Positions 1 through 9,478 of a stretch of 64,000 nucleotides of DNA are shown in pieces. The notes beneath the pieces were generated by a model. That model worked only from the letters and a program-made list of their open reading frames with translations. It had not been told where the DNA came from and ran no database searches. Where the stretch lies: contig JAJXZT010000049.1 in the NCBI GenBank assembly GCA_021779935.1, positions 124,001-188,000 of the forward strand, written 5' to 3'. Position numbers and translations under genes: made by a program. The number at the start of each line of letters is the position of its first letter. Positions within the stretch are counted from its first letter, which is position 1. The DNA comes from Acidobacteriota bacterium (GTDB lineage: Bacteria; Acidobacteriota; Terriglobia; Terriglobales; Acidobacteriaceae).

Positions 1-796
1 GTGGCGGTTTTTTCGGATACGCCGGTGAATACGTCCATGCCACGCCGCCGTCCACAATCGTCTTTCCCAGCCCCAGCGCCAGGTTCACCACACCCTCTTC
101 CGGACGCGCCGGCCCATTCGGATAGAAGTTGTACGAGCGCCCCACTCCCGCGATGTCCGGATAATAGCGGTCTCCGTGCCTGCGCCCCACCACTTCCTGC
201 ATGATCACCGCCATCTTTTCTTCGCGCGGTTCGCGTCCCGTCGTTCGAATGTAGTCTCGCGCTTCGCGGAAGTATGTCGACGCATATACGAATTTGATCG
301 CCTCAACCAGCCGCTGGAATCTCGTATCCGCATCGAACTGGTTGTTCGGAATCATCTTCGTCGCGTACACTCCCGCGAACGGCCGGTCCAGTGCGTCTTC
401 CAGCAGGCTCGAAGACCGTATCGCCAGCGGTGTCGTCACCTGGTCGATCAGCGCCCGCAAGTCTCCCAGCAGTTCCACCGGCAGGTCTGCCTGCTGGAAC
501 GCCATTCCTATGCGCTCATCCGAGAGTTCGTCTAGTTTTAGTGTGGAGAGGTGATTTTGTGCGAGAAATTCGTCGAAGAAATCCGTGGCGATCACTGCCA
601 TCGTCGGGACGTTCACCTCGAAGTCCCGCAGCGCCGCTGTGTCGATCTCTGTTGCGAGCAGGTCTTTAATGAACGCCAGTCCGCTCGCCTTCCCGCCGAT
701 CGAACCCCTTCCGATCCGCGTGAAGTGGAAAGTGCCATCCCAGAACTTCCGGTCGAATTCCGGCAGGTCTGCCGTTACAGTCCTCGGGGCGCTCAT
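1..796 (-). CDS. PEP/pyruvate-binding domain protein, PPDK N-terminal type (partial, 3' end beyond window)
   Basis: The reading frame is open from an ATG at 796 to the window edge, about 265 residues, so the C-terminus is missing. The N-terminal part contains GSIGGKASGLAFIKD, followed by LAIRSSSLLEDA and FAGVYATK. This is the pattern of the pyruvate phosphate dikinase / PEP synthase nucleotide-binding domain, where GGK and RSS contact ATP. GGAGG lies six bases before the ATG. It follows gdhA on the same strand with about 80 bp between them, so the two may be co-transcribed. Many Acidobacteriota carry stand-alone PPDK-N proteins that are not true PPDK. Without the phosphohistidine and PEP-binding domains in view, the reaction cannot be assigned. 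Confidence 0.8.
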   Translation of the reverse strand, partial: MSAPRTVTADLPEFDRKFWDGTFHFTRIGRGSIGGKASGLAFIKDLLATEIDTAALRDFEVNVPTMAVIATDFFDEFLAQNHLSTLKLDELSDERIGMAFQQADLPVELLGDLRALIDQVTTPLAIRSSSLLEDALDRPFAGVYATKMIPNNQFDADTRFQRLVEAIKFVYASTYFREARDYIRTTGREPREEKMAVIMQEVVGRRHGDRYYPDIAGVGRSYNFYPNGPARPEEGVVNLALGLGKTIVDGGVAWTYSPAYPKKPP

Positions 797-842
797 TCGC
801 TGCCTCCGGACGTCTTCTTAAGATGACAACATATAATAAGAT

Positions 843-871
843 GCCGCGCACCGCCCCCTGCGATGCGCGGC
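843..871 (-). other. Hairpin between gdhA and the PPDK-like gene
   Basis: GCCGCGCA (843-850) pairs with TGCGCGGC (864-871), an 8-bp stem with a 13-base loop. Read on the minus strand it is followed by an A/T-rich stretch but no clean T-run. It could be a weak terminator or processing hairpin between the two genes. Confidence 0.35.
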
Positions 872-878
872 TCCAACC

Positions 879-2165
879 TTATACCCAGCCGCGGTCGTGG
901 CATGCCTGGGCAACGCGCCCAATGGCAATTGCATACGCCGCATCGCGCATGTACAGCTTTTCCCGCCGCGCCAGTTCTGACACTGCGTAGTAGGCTGCCG
1001 TCATCTTCATGTCCAGCTTGCCCAGCACTTCTTCCTTCGACCAGAAGTAGTTCATATTGCTCTGCACCTGTTCGAAGTAGCTGCACGTTACGCCGCCGGC
1101 GTTGGCCAGGAAGTCTGGAATCAGCAGGATGCCGCGCTCGCGGATCTTCACGTCCGCTTCCGGCGTTGTCGGCCCGTTCGCGCCTTCCGCGATGATCTTC
1201 ACCCGCTGGCTGATCTTTCCGATGTTGTCTCCCGTCAGCTGGTTTTCGATTGCTGCCGGAATCAGTATGTCCACTTCCTGTTCCATCCATGCATCGCCCG
1301 GAAGCACTTCGTATCCCAGTTCCTGTGCCTTGGCCTTGTTGATGCCGCCAAAGCGGTCGGTGATCGACAATAGTTGTTGCAGGTCGATCCCCTTCATCTT
1401 GCGGTACGTATACGAGCACTGGTCTGTCTGGTCCCAGCACGACACCGCGATCACCTTGCCGCCGAGCTGTTGATACAGTTCAATCGCGTACCGCGACACG
1501 TTGCCCAGGCCCTGTACGCTCGCTTCCGTGTTCTCCGCCTTGATTCCCAGTTCCTTCATCGCCTCGCGCAGCGTGAACACCACGCCGTAGCCGGTTGCTT
1601 CCGTCCGTCCCAGCGAGCCGCCCATGCCCACCGGCTTTCCGGTGATGAATCCCGGGAACCTTCCTCCCATAATTCTTTCGAACTCATCCAGCATCCACAG
1701 CATGTGTTGCGAGTTCGTCATCACGTCCGGCGCCGGAACGTCCGCCACCGGGCCCACGTTCCGCACCACCTGCCGAATCCATCCCCGGCAGAGTTGTTCC
1801 TGTTCCCGCTGGCTCAGGTTATGCGGATCGCAGATTACGCCGCCCTTTGCTCCGCCCAGTGGAATATCCACCACCGCGCACTTCCACGTCATCCACATCG
1901 AGAGCGCCTTCACCGTGTCAATCGTCTCTTGCGGGTGGAAGCGGATGCCGCCCTTGCCCGGTCCGCGCGCGTCGTTGTGTTGTACGCGGAATCCGCGGAA
2001 GATTTTCATCGACCCGTCATCCATTCTTACCGGGATGGCAAAGTGATACTCGCGCAGCGGATACCGCAACAGTTCCCGGGTCGCCGCGTCCAGCCCGAGA
2101 TATTCAGCAACTTTGTCGAATTGTGCCTGTGCTATTTGAAAGGAATTAAAAGCCTTGCTAGACAT
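879..2165 (-). CDS. gdhA: Glutamate dehydrogenase (Glu/Leu/Phe/Val family)
   Basis: The 428-residue product has the expected length for the hexameric family and catalyses glutamate + NAD(P)+ to 2-oxoglutarate + ammonia. GPGKGGIRFHP lies at about 69-78. The catalytic-lysine loop GGAKGG is at 104-109, with the lysine at about 107. The VPAPDVMT segment is at about 143-150, and a Rossmann glycine motif GLGNVS is at 219-224. Cofactor preference cannot be read by eye. The minus-strand promoter should lie in the 2166-2707 gap. It precedes the PPDK-like gene. The cytoplasmic role is nitrogen assimilation or glutamate catabolism, complementing the glutamine synthetase at 52.6-54 kb. Confidence 0.95.
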   Translation of the reverse strand: MSSKAFNSFQIAQAQFDKVAEYLGLDAATRELLRYPLREYHFAIPVRMDDGSMKIFRGFRVQHNDARGPGKGGIRFHPQETIDTVKALSMWMTWKCAVVDIPLGGAKGGVICDPHNLSQREQEQLCRGWIRQVVRNVGPVADVPAPDVMTNSQHMLWMLDEFERIMGGRFPGFITGKPVGMGGSLGRTEATGYGVVFTLREAMKELGIKAENTEASVQGLGNVSRYAIELYQQLGGKVIAVSCWDQTDQCSYTYRKMKGIDLQQLLSITDRFGGINKAKAQELGYEVLPGDAWMEQEVDILIPAAIENQLTGDNIGKISQRVKIIAEGANGPTTPEADVKIRERGILLIPDFLANAGGVTCSYFEQVQSNMNYFWSKEEVLGKLDMKMTAAYYAVSELARREKLYMRDAAYAIAIGRVAQACHDRGWV

Positions 2166-2707
2166 CTAACCTGCCCCCTTTTATGTTGCGGATCACATTC
2201 CGCAAGCGTGTGAAGCGGCGCACCTTCCATCAAACCCGCGTGTCAGCTCAATCCGTCCGAAGCTGCGGATAGTTGCTGCGATTCTCTTGTATGTGTCTGG
2301 ATCGCTTGACCGTTGATTTGCTAAAAGTGGAGGCCATACTTCATCGCAAGTCGTACCTCATCCATGGACCATTCAACTTCACGTTGGGGATGATTCCTAG
2401 CCCGCGCGCGAGGGGTCCTTTGTGTGGCCGACTCTCAATCCAACACTAAAGCTTCCCGGTTGACGGTGATATGACGCACTAGGCCAAGTGACGCGATAAC
2501 CTTTTGGAACCAGCTATTTGCGGGATTCCAACGAGGCTTGGCTTAAGGCAGAGGCGAGCTTCAGCTCGCTGTGGTGGAGGGTTTTCTCTTTCGACTTTTC
2601 ACTCTTAATTTTCCACTTACTCAAACTTTCCAAATTGCACGGCCAGCACCCACGGCACCATTAGATTTAGCTGTCCGGCAGGATTGTCTGTTCCTAGCGC
2701 CTAGCGC
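2166..2707. other. 542-bp intergenic region between gdhA and the RND operon
   Basis: No convincing gene is seen. It should hold the gdhA promoter at its left end and the 3' end of the RND transcript at its right end. A hairpin GCGAGC (2554-2559) / GCTCGC (2564-2569) and a short tandem of CCTAGCG-like units around 2695-2712, next to the RND stop codon, are the only structures noted. Confidence 0.6.
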
Positions 2708-5700
2708 CTAGTACCTAACACCTTCTTTCTCAAACTTCCCAAACCTTGCCGCCACCACCGGCAGCACCAGCAGGTTCAGCAGCGTCGACGTCGCCAGTCC
2801 TCCCAGGATCACGATTGCCATCGGCCCTTCAATCTCGCGTCCCGGAGCGCCGCTCCCCAGCGCCAGCGGCAGCAATCCCAGTCCCGTTACCAGGGCGGTC
2901 ATCAGGATCGGCACCACTCGTTCTCCTGCGCCGCGCATGGCCGTCTCCATGTTCCATGTCATACCCTCTGCGGAAACCAGGTGTTCGTAGTGCGAAATCA
3001 GCATGATCGAGTTTCGCAGCGTAATCCCGAACAGTGTCACGAACCCCACCAGCGATCCCAGTGACAACATGCCTCCCGTCGCCAGCGCCGCCAGCACTCC
3101 ACCCACCAGCGCAAACGGCAGGTTCAGCACCACCAGCATCAAGTTCCGCGTATTTCCCATCACCACCGACAGCAGCAACAGGATTCCGAACGCCGCCAGC
3201 GTCGAGTGCATAATCAGGTCGCGCCGCGACCGCGCCTGCGCTTCGGCGGTCCCGGCAAATTCCACGTAGTTTCCCGCTTGCAGGTGCAGCGTCGCAAGTC
3301 GCTTCTGCGCTGCCGTTACGAACGATTCCACTCCGCGTCCCTTCACGTTGCACGTAATCGTCTGCACCCTGCGTGCTCCCTGGTGCAGCACAATGTAGCG
3401 ACCCGAACTCTCCTGAATGTCCGCCAGTTCGCGCAGCGGAACGTAGTTTCCGTCCGGACTCCGCAGCGGCAGCGCTCCAATCTCGCTGACCGAACTGCGG
3501 TCTTTCGGCGGCAGGATCACGTCCGTGTCGAACACCTTGTTTCCCTCGTACACCTGCCCCGTCACTTCGCCGCCGTATGCCGTGCGGACTGCGTCCAGCA
3601 CATCCAGCGGGTCGAACCCCCACCGCGCCATCGCCTCCGGCCGCAGCTTCACGCTCACCTGCGGCATCCCCGGCGGCGACTGTACCAGCACGTCGGTTGC
3701 GCCCGGCACTTGCCTCAGCGTTGCCGCAACTTCCGCTGCTTCCTGGTCCAGCACGTCTAGGTCATTGCCCACCACGTTCACCACCACGCCCGACGTGTAT
3801 CCCGAAAGTGTCTCGTCAATGCGCTCGGTCAGGAACGTGTTCGCCGAAAAATTTGCCCCCGGAAACTTCTCCAACTCCGCCCTCACGTCCGACTGCACCG
3901 AGTCCGGCGCGTTCGGCTTCAGGTCCACTTCGAACTCGCTGCTCTGTGGCCCCGGCGTATCTGCCGCCAGTTCCGCGCGTCCTACTCGCTGCGCCACCAT
4001 CCTCACGTTCGGATTCTTCAGCAGCATCTTCGTCACCTGGTCGCCCAGTCGCAGCGCCTCGCCCACGGAAGTCCCCGGCACCGCCTGCATGTGAACAATG
4101 AAGTGTCCCTCGCGCAGATCGGGGATGAACGAACTCTCCAGGAAGGGAACCACTGCCACCGCGCCCAGCACCAGCACCACTACCGCCGCCATCACCATTG
4201 CCGAGTGCCGCTCCACCACTTCCAGTGCGCCGTTGTACCGCCGCTTAAAGGCCCGCAGCAATCGCGGCTCCTGCTCCGGCAGGTCGCGACTCGCCAGCAG
4301 CAGCAGTGAAAGTGCGGGCGTCACCGTCAGCGCCACCACCAGCGATGCCAGTATGGCGAGGATGTATGCAACGCCCAGCGGCGAGAACAGTCGTCCCGCC
4401 AGCCCCGACATCGTCAGCACCGGGATGAACACCAATATGACGGCGAACGTCGCGTAGACCACCGCGCTGCGCACTTCAATCGATGCCTCGAAAACCACCT
4501 GCAACGCGGGCCGCGGATGCTCCGCCGCGCGATTCAGCCGCAGCCGCCGGTAGATGTTCTCCACGTCGATCACCGCGTCGTCGACCACTTCGCCAATCGC
4601 GATTGCCAGTCCGCCCAGCGTCATCGTATTCAGGCTGAACCCGAATCGTTCCAGCACAATCACTGCCGCAATCAGCGACAACGGAATTGCCGTCGCCGAA
4701 ATCGCTACCGTCCGCAGGTTTGCCAGGAACAATGACAGCACCACCACGATCAGAATTGCGCCGATCAGCAGCGAACTTCGTATGTTATGCAGTGCGCGTT
4801 CAATGAACGTTGCTGGACGGAAGATGTCCGTGTGCAGCGTGATTCCTTCCGCCTGTAGTGCCGGCTGCAATTCGCGCAGCGCGCTGTCCACTGATTGCGT
4901 CAGTTGCAGCGTGTTCCCGCCGTACTGCGCCGTCACCATCAGGATCACCGCCGGTTGGCCCATCACCGTGCCTGCGCCAATCATCGGTGCCGGAGCATTC
5001 TCCACCTGCGCCACGTCGCCCAGCGTCACGTTCTGCCCGTTCGTGTGCACCACCACCGTGCGCGCCAGTTCCTCCGGCGTCAGCGACTGTCCCTCCGTCT
5101 GCAACACGATGCGCTGGTTGCCCGTCGAAACGAATCCCGCGCCGCGGATACCCGTCGCCCGCCGTGCTGCCGCAATCACGTCGTTGATGCCGAGGTTGTG
5201 TTCCTTCAATTTTTGCGGGCTGAACTGGATTTGCAGTTGTTGTATCTGGCCGCCAAAAATCTCCACCGCCGCAATGCCTGGCACCGCCAATAGTCTCGGG
5301 CGGATCGTCCACTCCGCTGCCGTACGCATCTCCATCAGCGAACGGTTCTTCGATGTCAGCCCTACGGCTTCCACCATTCCCGTTGAAGAGGTCAGCGGGG
5401 CCAGTCTTGGCGTGATCCCCGCCGGCAGTTGCCCCGTGATCGCGGAGAGCCGCTCCGTCACCACCTGCCGGTCGAGATAGACATTCGTATTCGCCCGGAA
5501 GATTGCCGTGATCACCGAGAGTCCCTGGATCGATCCCGAGCGCAGCAGTTCAATCCCGGACACGCCGTTCACCGCGTTCTCGATCGGCTGCGTCACCAGC
5601 AATTCCACTTGTTCGGGAGAGAGCCCCGGTGCTTCCGTCTGAATCTGTACTTCCGGCGGCGCAAATTCGGGGAACACGTCGTACCGCGCCTGCTCGATCG

Positions 5701-5788
5701 AGTACAACCCGTAGAGCATCAACGCGCATGCCAGCGCAACCACGATGCCGCGGAAGCGTAATGAAAATCGGACGATCGCATTTAGCAT
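2708..5788 (-). CDS. Heavy-metal-type RND efflux inner-membrane transporter (CusA/CzcA family)
   Basis: The 1026-residue protein has standard RND length. An N-terminal transmembrane helix is followed by a large periplasmic loop with SPEQVELLVTQPIE. TM4 carries GEVVDDAVIDVENI (399-412), whose acidic residues D403/D404, D408 and E410 match the proton-relay signature of the heavy-metal efflux (HME) branch rather than the drug (HAE) branch. It is the proton-driven pump of a tripartite envelope-spanning complex. The adaptor gene ends 16 bp upstream and the outer-membrane channel gene precedes that, so all three form one operon. The exported metal cannot be decided from sequence; copper/silver and cobalt/zinc/cadmium pumps share these motifs. 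Confidence 0.93.
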   Translation of the reverse strand: MLNAIVRFSLRFRGIVVALACALMLYGLYSIEQARYDVFPEFAPPEVQIQTEAPGLSPEQVELLVTQPIENAVNGVSGIELLRSGSIQGLSVITAIFRANTNVYLDRQVVTERLSAITGQLPAGITPRLAPLTSSTGMVEAVGLTSKNRSLMEMRTAAEWTIRPRLLAVPGIAAVEIFGGQIQQLQIQFSPQKLKEHNLGINDVIAAARRATGIRGAGFVSTGNQRIVLQTEGQSLTPEELARTVVVHTNGQNVTLGDVAQVENAPAPMIGAGTVMGQPAVILMVTAQYGGNTLQLTQSVDSALRELQPALQAEGITLHTDIFRPATFIERALHNIRSSLLIGAILIVVVLSLFLANLRTVAISATAIPLSLIAAVIVLERFGFSLNTMTLGGLAIAIGEVVDDAVIDVENIYRRLRLNRAAEHPRPALQVVFEASIEVRSAVVYATFAVILVFIPVLTMSGLAGRLFSPLGVAYILAILASLVVALTVTPALSLLLLASRDLPEQEPRLLRAFKRRYNGALEVVERHSAMVMAAVVVLVLGAVAVVPFLESSFIPDLREGHFIVHMQAVPGTSVGEALRLGDQVTKMLLKNPNVRMVAQRVGRAELAADTPGPQSSEFEVDLKPNAPDSVQSDVRAELEKFPGANFSANTFLTERIDETLSGYTSGVVVNVVGNDLDVLDQEAAEVAATLRQVPGATDVLVQSPPGMPQVSVKLRPEAMARWGFDPLDVLDAVRTAYGGEVTGQVYEGNKVFDTDVILPPKDRSSVSEIGALPLRSPDGNYVPLRELADIQESSGRYIVLHQGARRVQTITCNVKGRGVESFVTAAQKRLATLHLQAGNYVEFAGTAEAQARSRRDLIMHSTLAAFGILLLLSVVMGNTRNLMLVVLNLPFALVGGVLAALATGGMLSLGSLVGFVTLFGITLRNSIMLISHYEHLVSAEGMTWNMETAMRGAGERVVPILMTALVTGLGLLPLALGSGAPGREIEGPMAIVILGGLATSTLLNLLVLPVVAARFGKFEKEGVRY

Positions 5789-5804
5789 CGGCTAGGTCCC
5801 CGGC

Positions 5805-6857
5805 TCAGTCATCATCGCCAGCCGGCGCTGCCGGCGGACGAGACTCTTCTGAAAGCATCAATTGCGCGCCGCCGGTTACCACGCGGTCGCCAGTTGCAAA
5901 ATTGCTGGTCACAAAATATCCGTCGTCTACCGGCATCTCCGTGGAAACCTCGCGACGCACAAACGTCGTCGCTCCCGTCTGCACGTAGGCCCACGCCTTG
6001 CCCTGCCACCACAGCACGGCCTTCCCCGGAATCAGCACGCCCTTCGTCCTCGCGCCATTCGCCCACGTCGCCGCCAGATTTAATCCCGGAACCAGCCCCG
6101 CGCGAGCCGCCACTATATAAAGACTGCTGCCATGCTGGAATCGCGGATCGATCTGCGGGAACGGCGAAACGTAGCTCGCCTCCGCGCGCCCTCCGCTCGG
6201 AAGTGTCAACCAAAGTCTGCGCGGTGCCACCGTCGCTGAATCAGCCGTGGAATCAAATGTCACCTGCACCAGCAACTCCTGCTGACTGAGCACCCGCTTC
6301 ATCTGCGGCACGTCGCTCGTCATCCATTGCGCCACCGCCGCTCCCCACTGTTGGCGAACCGTATCCTCCTGCAACCGCACCGCGTCTTTCGCAGCCACAA
6401 GATCGGCGTCCGCAATTTGCATTGCCGCACGTTGGGCTTCCAGCGTCTTCTCGGCGACATTCTGGTCATCGTCGTACAGCTTTTTCAGCCGCTCGAACTC
6501 CTTGCGTGTCATCTCCATCGTCGCTCGCGCCTTCTTCACGTTCGCTTTCGCCAGCGACGCGTTGCCCTCCAGCGTCAACAGCTTCTCCGCCGGAAGAATC
6601 ACCGCTGCCGCAGTCGCCTCCTGTTGGTGCGAACTCACCGCAAGTTGCACTGTTTCCAGTGCAAGCTTCGATTGGTCCTGTTTCGAGAGCGTCAGTTCCG
6701 TTTCTCCGTGGCTCACCGTTACTCTTGAGTTATTGGGGAGTTTCTGTGGGGAACTAGTCGCAGTGTCTTGCTTGCCATTGGCGAAAGCGACAATAAGAAC
6801 GGCTGCTCCCAGCACTGCCGCCGCAATCGCTACTTTTACGGTCGTATTTCTGCTCAT
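5805..6857 (-). CDS. RND periplasmic adaptor (membrane fusion) protein
   Basis: The 350-residue protein has one N-terminal hydrophobic segment (about residues 8-26) that anchors or exports it. A basic/acidic coiled-coil hairpin (about 95-165) is followed by barrel-sandwich and beta-barrel regions. It bridges the RND pump and the outer-membrane channel. No Met-rich metal-binding N-terminus of the CusB type is visible, and the C-terminus ends in an acidic Asp run. Its ATG overlaps the stop codon of the upstream channel gene (ATGA, 6854-6857), which implies translational coupling. Confidence 0.88.
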   Translation of the reverse strand: MSRNTTVKVAIAAAVLGAAVLIVAFANGKQDTATSSPQKLPNNSRVTVSHGETELTLSKQDQSKLALETVQLAVSSHQQEATAAAVILPAEKLLTLEGNASLAKANVKKARATMEMTRKEFERLKKLYDDDQNVAEKTLEAQRAAMQIADADLVAAKDAVRLQEDTVRQQWGAAVAQWMTSDVPQMKRVLSQQELLVQVTFDSTADSATVAPRRLWLTLPSGGRAEASYVSPFPQIDPRFQHGSSLYIVAARAGLVPGLNLAATWANGARTKGVLIPGKAVLWWQGKAWAYVQTGATTFVRREVSTEMPVDDGYFVTSNFATGDRVVTGGAQLMLSEESRPPAAPAGDDD

Positions 6858-8287
6858 GGCGTCTCTCGCTTTGCGCCTTCCTGTAGCGCCTGCGCACCCG
6901 GCGCAATCGTCAATGTTGATGCAGGTTCCAGTGGCCTCTGTACCGCGTCTTCCAGCGCTCCCAGCGCCGCCTGTGCGCGGTACATCGCCTGCGCTACCGT
7001 GCTTTTTGCTGTTAACGTTTGTATAACCGCCGTCTCCACCGCAAGCCTGTCAGCCGCTCCCAGGGCCTGTTGGCGCCGTGTCGCTTTCTCCCGCTCTTCT
7101 TGTATCTTTAGAAAATCTTGTCTCGCGCGCAGCTCCTGCAAGCTTGCGTGATACGTCGCAAGCGCATTCTCACTGGCCCCAATCGCATTCGCCTGCACCG
7201 CCACAAAGCGCGCCGCCATCTCTTTCCGCGTGGCCATCGCCTCCGCCACCGGCCCCTGGTTGTGATTGAAAACGGGTAGCACAAGGTCAACCGCCAGCGT
7301 GAAGAGATCCTTGCCTTCCTCGAAAGTGTACGTAGGCCCAATGACAACATTCGGATATTGATTCGCAATCTCTAATCGGAGGGATGCTTCCGCAACCGCA
7401 TAGTTGGCGAGTGCGGCGCGTATGTCCATGCGATTCAAAACCGCGTCGCGCTGAATTTCCTTCTCGGAAAAACTCTTCGGCGGATCGTCGTATCCGCGCC
7501 ACGTGAACTCCAATCCATTCAGCGCCGCGACCGAAACTCCGATTGCCGCGGCCAGTGCCGTGCGCGTCTGCTGCATACGCCCTTCAGCGGCTCGCAACTG
7601 CACGCTGGCACTCGAAAGATCCGCGCGCGCTGCATCAAGTTCAGGACGCGCGATTTCGCCCTCGGATAATCGCGCCTGTAGAAGTTGAACTACTTCTTCG
7701 TTTGTCTGTTGAGACAAACGAAGAAGTTCGACGCTGCGCTGCGCGTCGATATAGTCGAGCAGGGTCGCGCGCAATTGGCTGCGAACCTTCCATGCCTGCT
7801 GCGCGACGGCTATTTCCGCGGAGTTCGCTGCATTCCGTGCGAGTCGTTCGCGGTGGCCGCGCTTGCCCGCGGTCTCAAAGGGTATGCCGAGACCAAGGTT
7901 AAAGAGCCAGGGAGTCCCCGGCGACGACGTCTCTCCGCCGGGCGCGACTCCGAACGAGGGATTCGGTCTCTGCGCCGCCGTGATCTTTCCGGCCTCAACC
8001 GTCGCAAGCTGCGCCCGTGCGACCTCCAGCGTTGGGTTGAAATAGAACGCCGCCAGCGTGAGCGTGTCCATATTCCATTGGCGCATCGGCCACGCGTCCA
8101 CCTTGTGCCCAAGGTTCTTCTCGATGAATGCCCGCAAGTTTGGATCTTGCAGGCTGCGCGCCCGCAGGCTCGCCGCCGTCTGGGCAGGAGAGAGAGGAAC
8201 TGGATGGTAATGCTGATAGGCGCACGAAGTCAGCAACAGAACGAGCGCGAGCGCAGTGACACCTGTTGCTGATTTTCCTGTGTGCAT
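6854..8287 (-). CDS. TolC-family outer-membrane efflux lipoprotein
   Basis: The 477-residue product is the first gene of the RND operon and forms the outer-membrane exit duct. The ATG at 8287 is preferred over a TTG twelve bases upstream because GAGG lies at the correct distance before it. The N-terminus is a lipoprotein signal with lipobox LLTSC followed by AYQHY. The body is rich in long Ala/Gln/Glu helices typical of the two OEP repeats, e.g. around VARAQLATVEAGKI in the first half. An inverted repeat at 8375-8408 lies in the upstream promoter region. Confidence 0.9.
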   Translation of the reverse strand: MHTGKSATGVTALALVLLLTSCAYQHYHPVPLSPAQTAASLRARSLQDPNLRAFIEKNLGHKVDAWPMRQWNMDTLTLAAFYFNPTLEVARAQLATVEAGKITAAQRPNPSFGVAPGGETSSPGTPWLFNLGLGIPFETAGKRGHRERLARNAANSAEIAVAQQAWKVRSQLRATLLDYIDAQRSVELLRLSQQTNEEVVQLLQARLSEGEIARPELDAARADLSSASVQLRAAEGRMQQTRTALAAAIGVSVAALNGLEFTWRGYDDPPKSFSEKEIQRDAVLNRMDIRAALANYAVAEASLRLEIANQYPNVVIGPTYTFEEGKDLFTLAVDLVLPVFNHNQGPVAEAMATRKEMAARFVAVQANAIGASENALATYHASLQELRARQDFLKIQEEREKATRRQQALGAADRLAVETAVIQTLTAKSTVAQAMYRAQAALGALEDAVQRPLEPASTLTIAPGAQALQEGAKRETP

Positions 8288-8374
8288 CTCTCGCCTCAAG
8301 CATGAGGGGATTGCGAATCCTCGCCCGGCAGGTAATTGCGGGGACTCAACGAACTAGACTTATATCTAAAGGAA

Positions 8375-8408
8375 AACAGCGCGTGAGTCACGAAGATTCC
8401 GCGCTGTT
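8375..8408. other. Inverted repeat upstream of the RND operon
   Basis: AACAGCGCG (8375-8383) is matched by CGCGCTGTT (8400-8408), nine of nine bases, with a 16-base spacer. It lies in the 190-bp gap before the RND operon and after the stop of the glycosidase-like remnant. It could be an operator or a transcription-end hairpin; no T-run follows. Confidence 0.4.
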
Positions 8409-8477
8409 CGCTTAGGTGTCTCCCATCTTTGTCGTAGCGTACGCAGAGGCAATGTTTATGCGCCGTTTCAGCGTCAT

Positions 8478-9050
8478 TTAAGGAACGAACTGCATTGCAA
8501 AAAGTTTCGCTCCACGCATGCAGAATACGAGTTGCACCGCCTTGCCGGCCAGTGAAGACACGTCGCTACCTTTGTTCAGCCATGGGACGGTTGCCGCCAC
8601 ATCGTCCGTATTGACATAGATGCAATCGTCCACTGCATAGCCGGGGATCGGCTTGCCTTCTGCATCTTCGATTCCGACTTGCACGTCTCCTGTTGCCTCT
8701 GTCTTCACGTTGAGCACAAGTTTCTTTCCGGAGAGCACGAATGGGCGTGTCTCCATCGTGCCTCCGGTATATGGCGCATCGGCGGATACAAAGCCGTCCA
8801 GACGCTGCACCACGCGGAAGATCGCGCGTTGCGGAGGCGTCCTGTTGAACCACGAGTGGTAGTGAGGGTTGCTGAGGTAGTACTGCCAGATTTCATTGCC
8901 GTGGCGAACCATGCCTTCGCCCATATAGGCCATGTGCAGCACGCGATGCCCGTGCACGCCGTGGCCGATATACGCAGGGCGCGGATAACGCTTCCAGTGC
9001 TCTCCATCGCGACTTACCGCTACCTCTGTTTCCACCACGCCCGAACCTCG
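8478..9050 (-). pseudogene. C-terminal remnant of a glycosidase/sialidase-like protein
   Basis: The open frame runs about 186 residues from an arbitrary GTG. It begins mid-domain with VAVSRDGEHWKRYPRP, the Asp-box-like 'SRDG-x-x-W' stretch of five-bladed propeller glycosidase-like proteins. It ends in a beta-sandwich with VGIEDAEGKPIPGYAVDDC and KGSDVSSLAGKAVQLVF. These C-terminal segments resemble secreted glycoside-hydrolase-related proteins of Planctomycetes and Acidobacteriota. There is no signal peptide and no N-terminal propeller. Similarity stops where an SDR fragment of opposite orientation begins (about 9045-9060). It is best read as a 5'-deleted gene; the family assignment is moderate. 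Confidence 0.6.
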
Positions 9051-9354
9051 AGCCGCTTCCTTGAATGCCGTTGCTCCCGGCCTGATCGAAACGCGCTGGC
9101 TTGATGGAGTCGCACGCGTCGATCAATTGCGAAAGTCGTTTATAGCGAACTCACTGCTTGGCCGCGTCGGTACTCCGGAGGACGTTGCGGAAGTCGCGAC
9201 AAGCTTGGTCACAAATATGAACTTCGTTACTGGGCAGACGATTGTGGTTGATGTCGGACGAATGATGTATCCGTACCCGGAGTGCAAGTTTGTTCCAGCG
9301 CGACGGGCAATCCACCACCACCACCTTTGTAGAGCGATCGTGATTTGGGATTGA
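9046..9354 (+). pseudogene. C-terminal remnant of a short-chain dehydrogenase (SDR)
   Basis: Starting at about 9061 the frame encodes LNAVAPGLIETRW, then GRVGTPEDVAEVATSLV and FVTGQTIVVDVG. These are the conserved end of an SDR (RVNAVAPG, P-E-D-V-A, TGQ-x-x-x-V-D-G-G). The Rossmann N-terminus and the catalytic YxxxK are absent. The frame runs on about 30 residues past the normal C-terminus, through a His run, to a TGA at 9352-9354. The fragment abuts the oppositely oriented glycosidase-like remnant. It probably has no function. Confidence 0.7.
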
Positions 9355-9380
9355 CGAGCGCGCGGAAAGTGCGCTAGTTT
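9351..9380 (+). promoter_or_regulatory. Possible sigma-70 promoter of the thr operon
   Basis: TTGACG (9351-9356) is followed after 18 bases by TAGTTT (9375-9380). The -35 is close to consensus and the -10 is poor. A start near 9387 would leave almost no 5' UTR before the leader ATG at 9392, so the leader might be translated leaderless. The true promoter could lie further upstream. Confidence 0.3.
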
Positions 9381-9391
9381 AGTGCATCCTC

Positions 9392-9478
9392 ATGAAGACC
9401 AACGTCCAGATTTGCACGTCGATTACGATTACAGCCACAACAATGGTTGCAATCCATCCGTGCTTCTGGCGAACATGA
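9392..9478 (+). CDS. Thr/Ile-rich leader peptide of the hom-thrC-thrB operon
   Basis: A 28-codon frame from ATG 9392 to TGA 9476-9478 contains seven Thr and four Ile. The densest part is T9-S-I-T-I-T-A-T-T17. The composition matches the regulatory (not sequence-conserved) design of the enterobacterial thr leader, where scarcity of charged Thr- or Ile-tRNA stalls the ribosome. Codons 24-27 encode the strand that can pair with the downstream terminator arm. No good Shine-Dalgarno is visible. The peptide itself is expected to have no function; translation of it is the sensor. Confidence 0.8.
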   Translation: MKTNVQICTSITITATTMVAIHPCFWRT

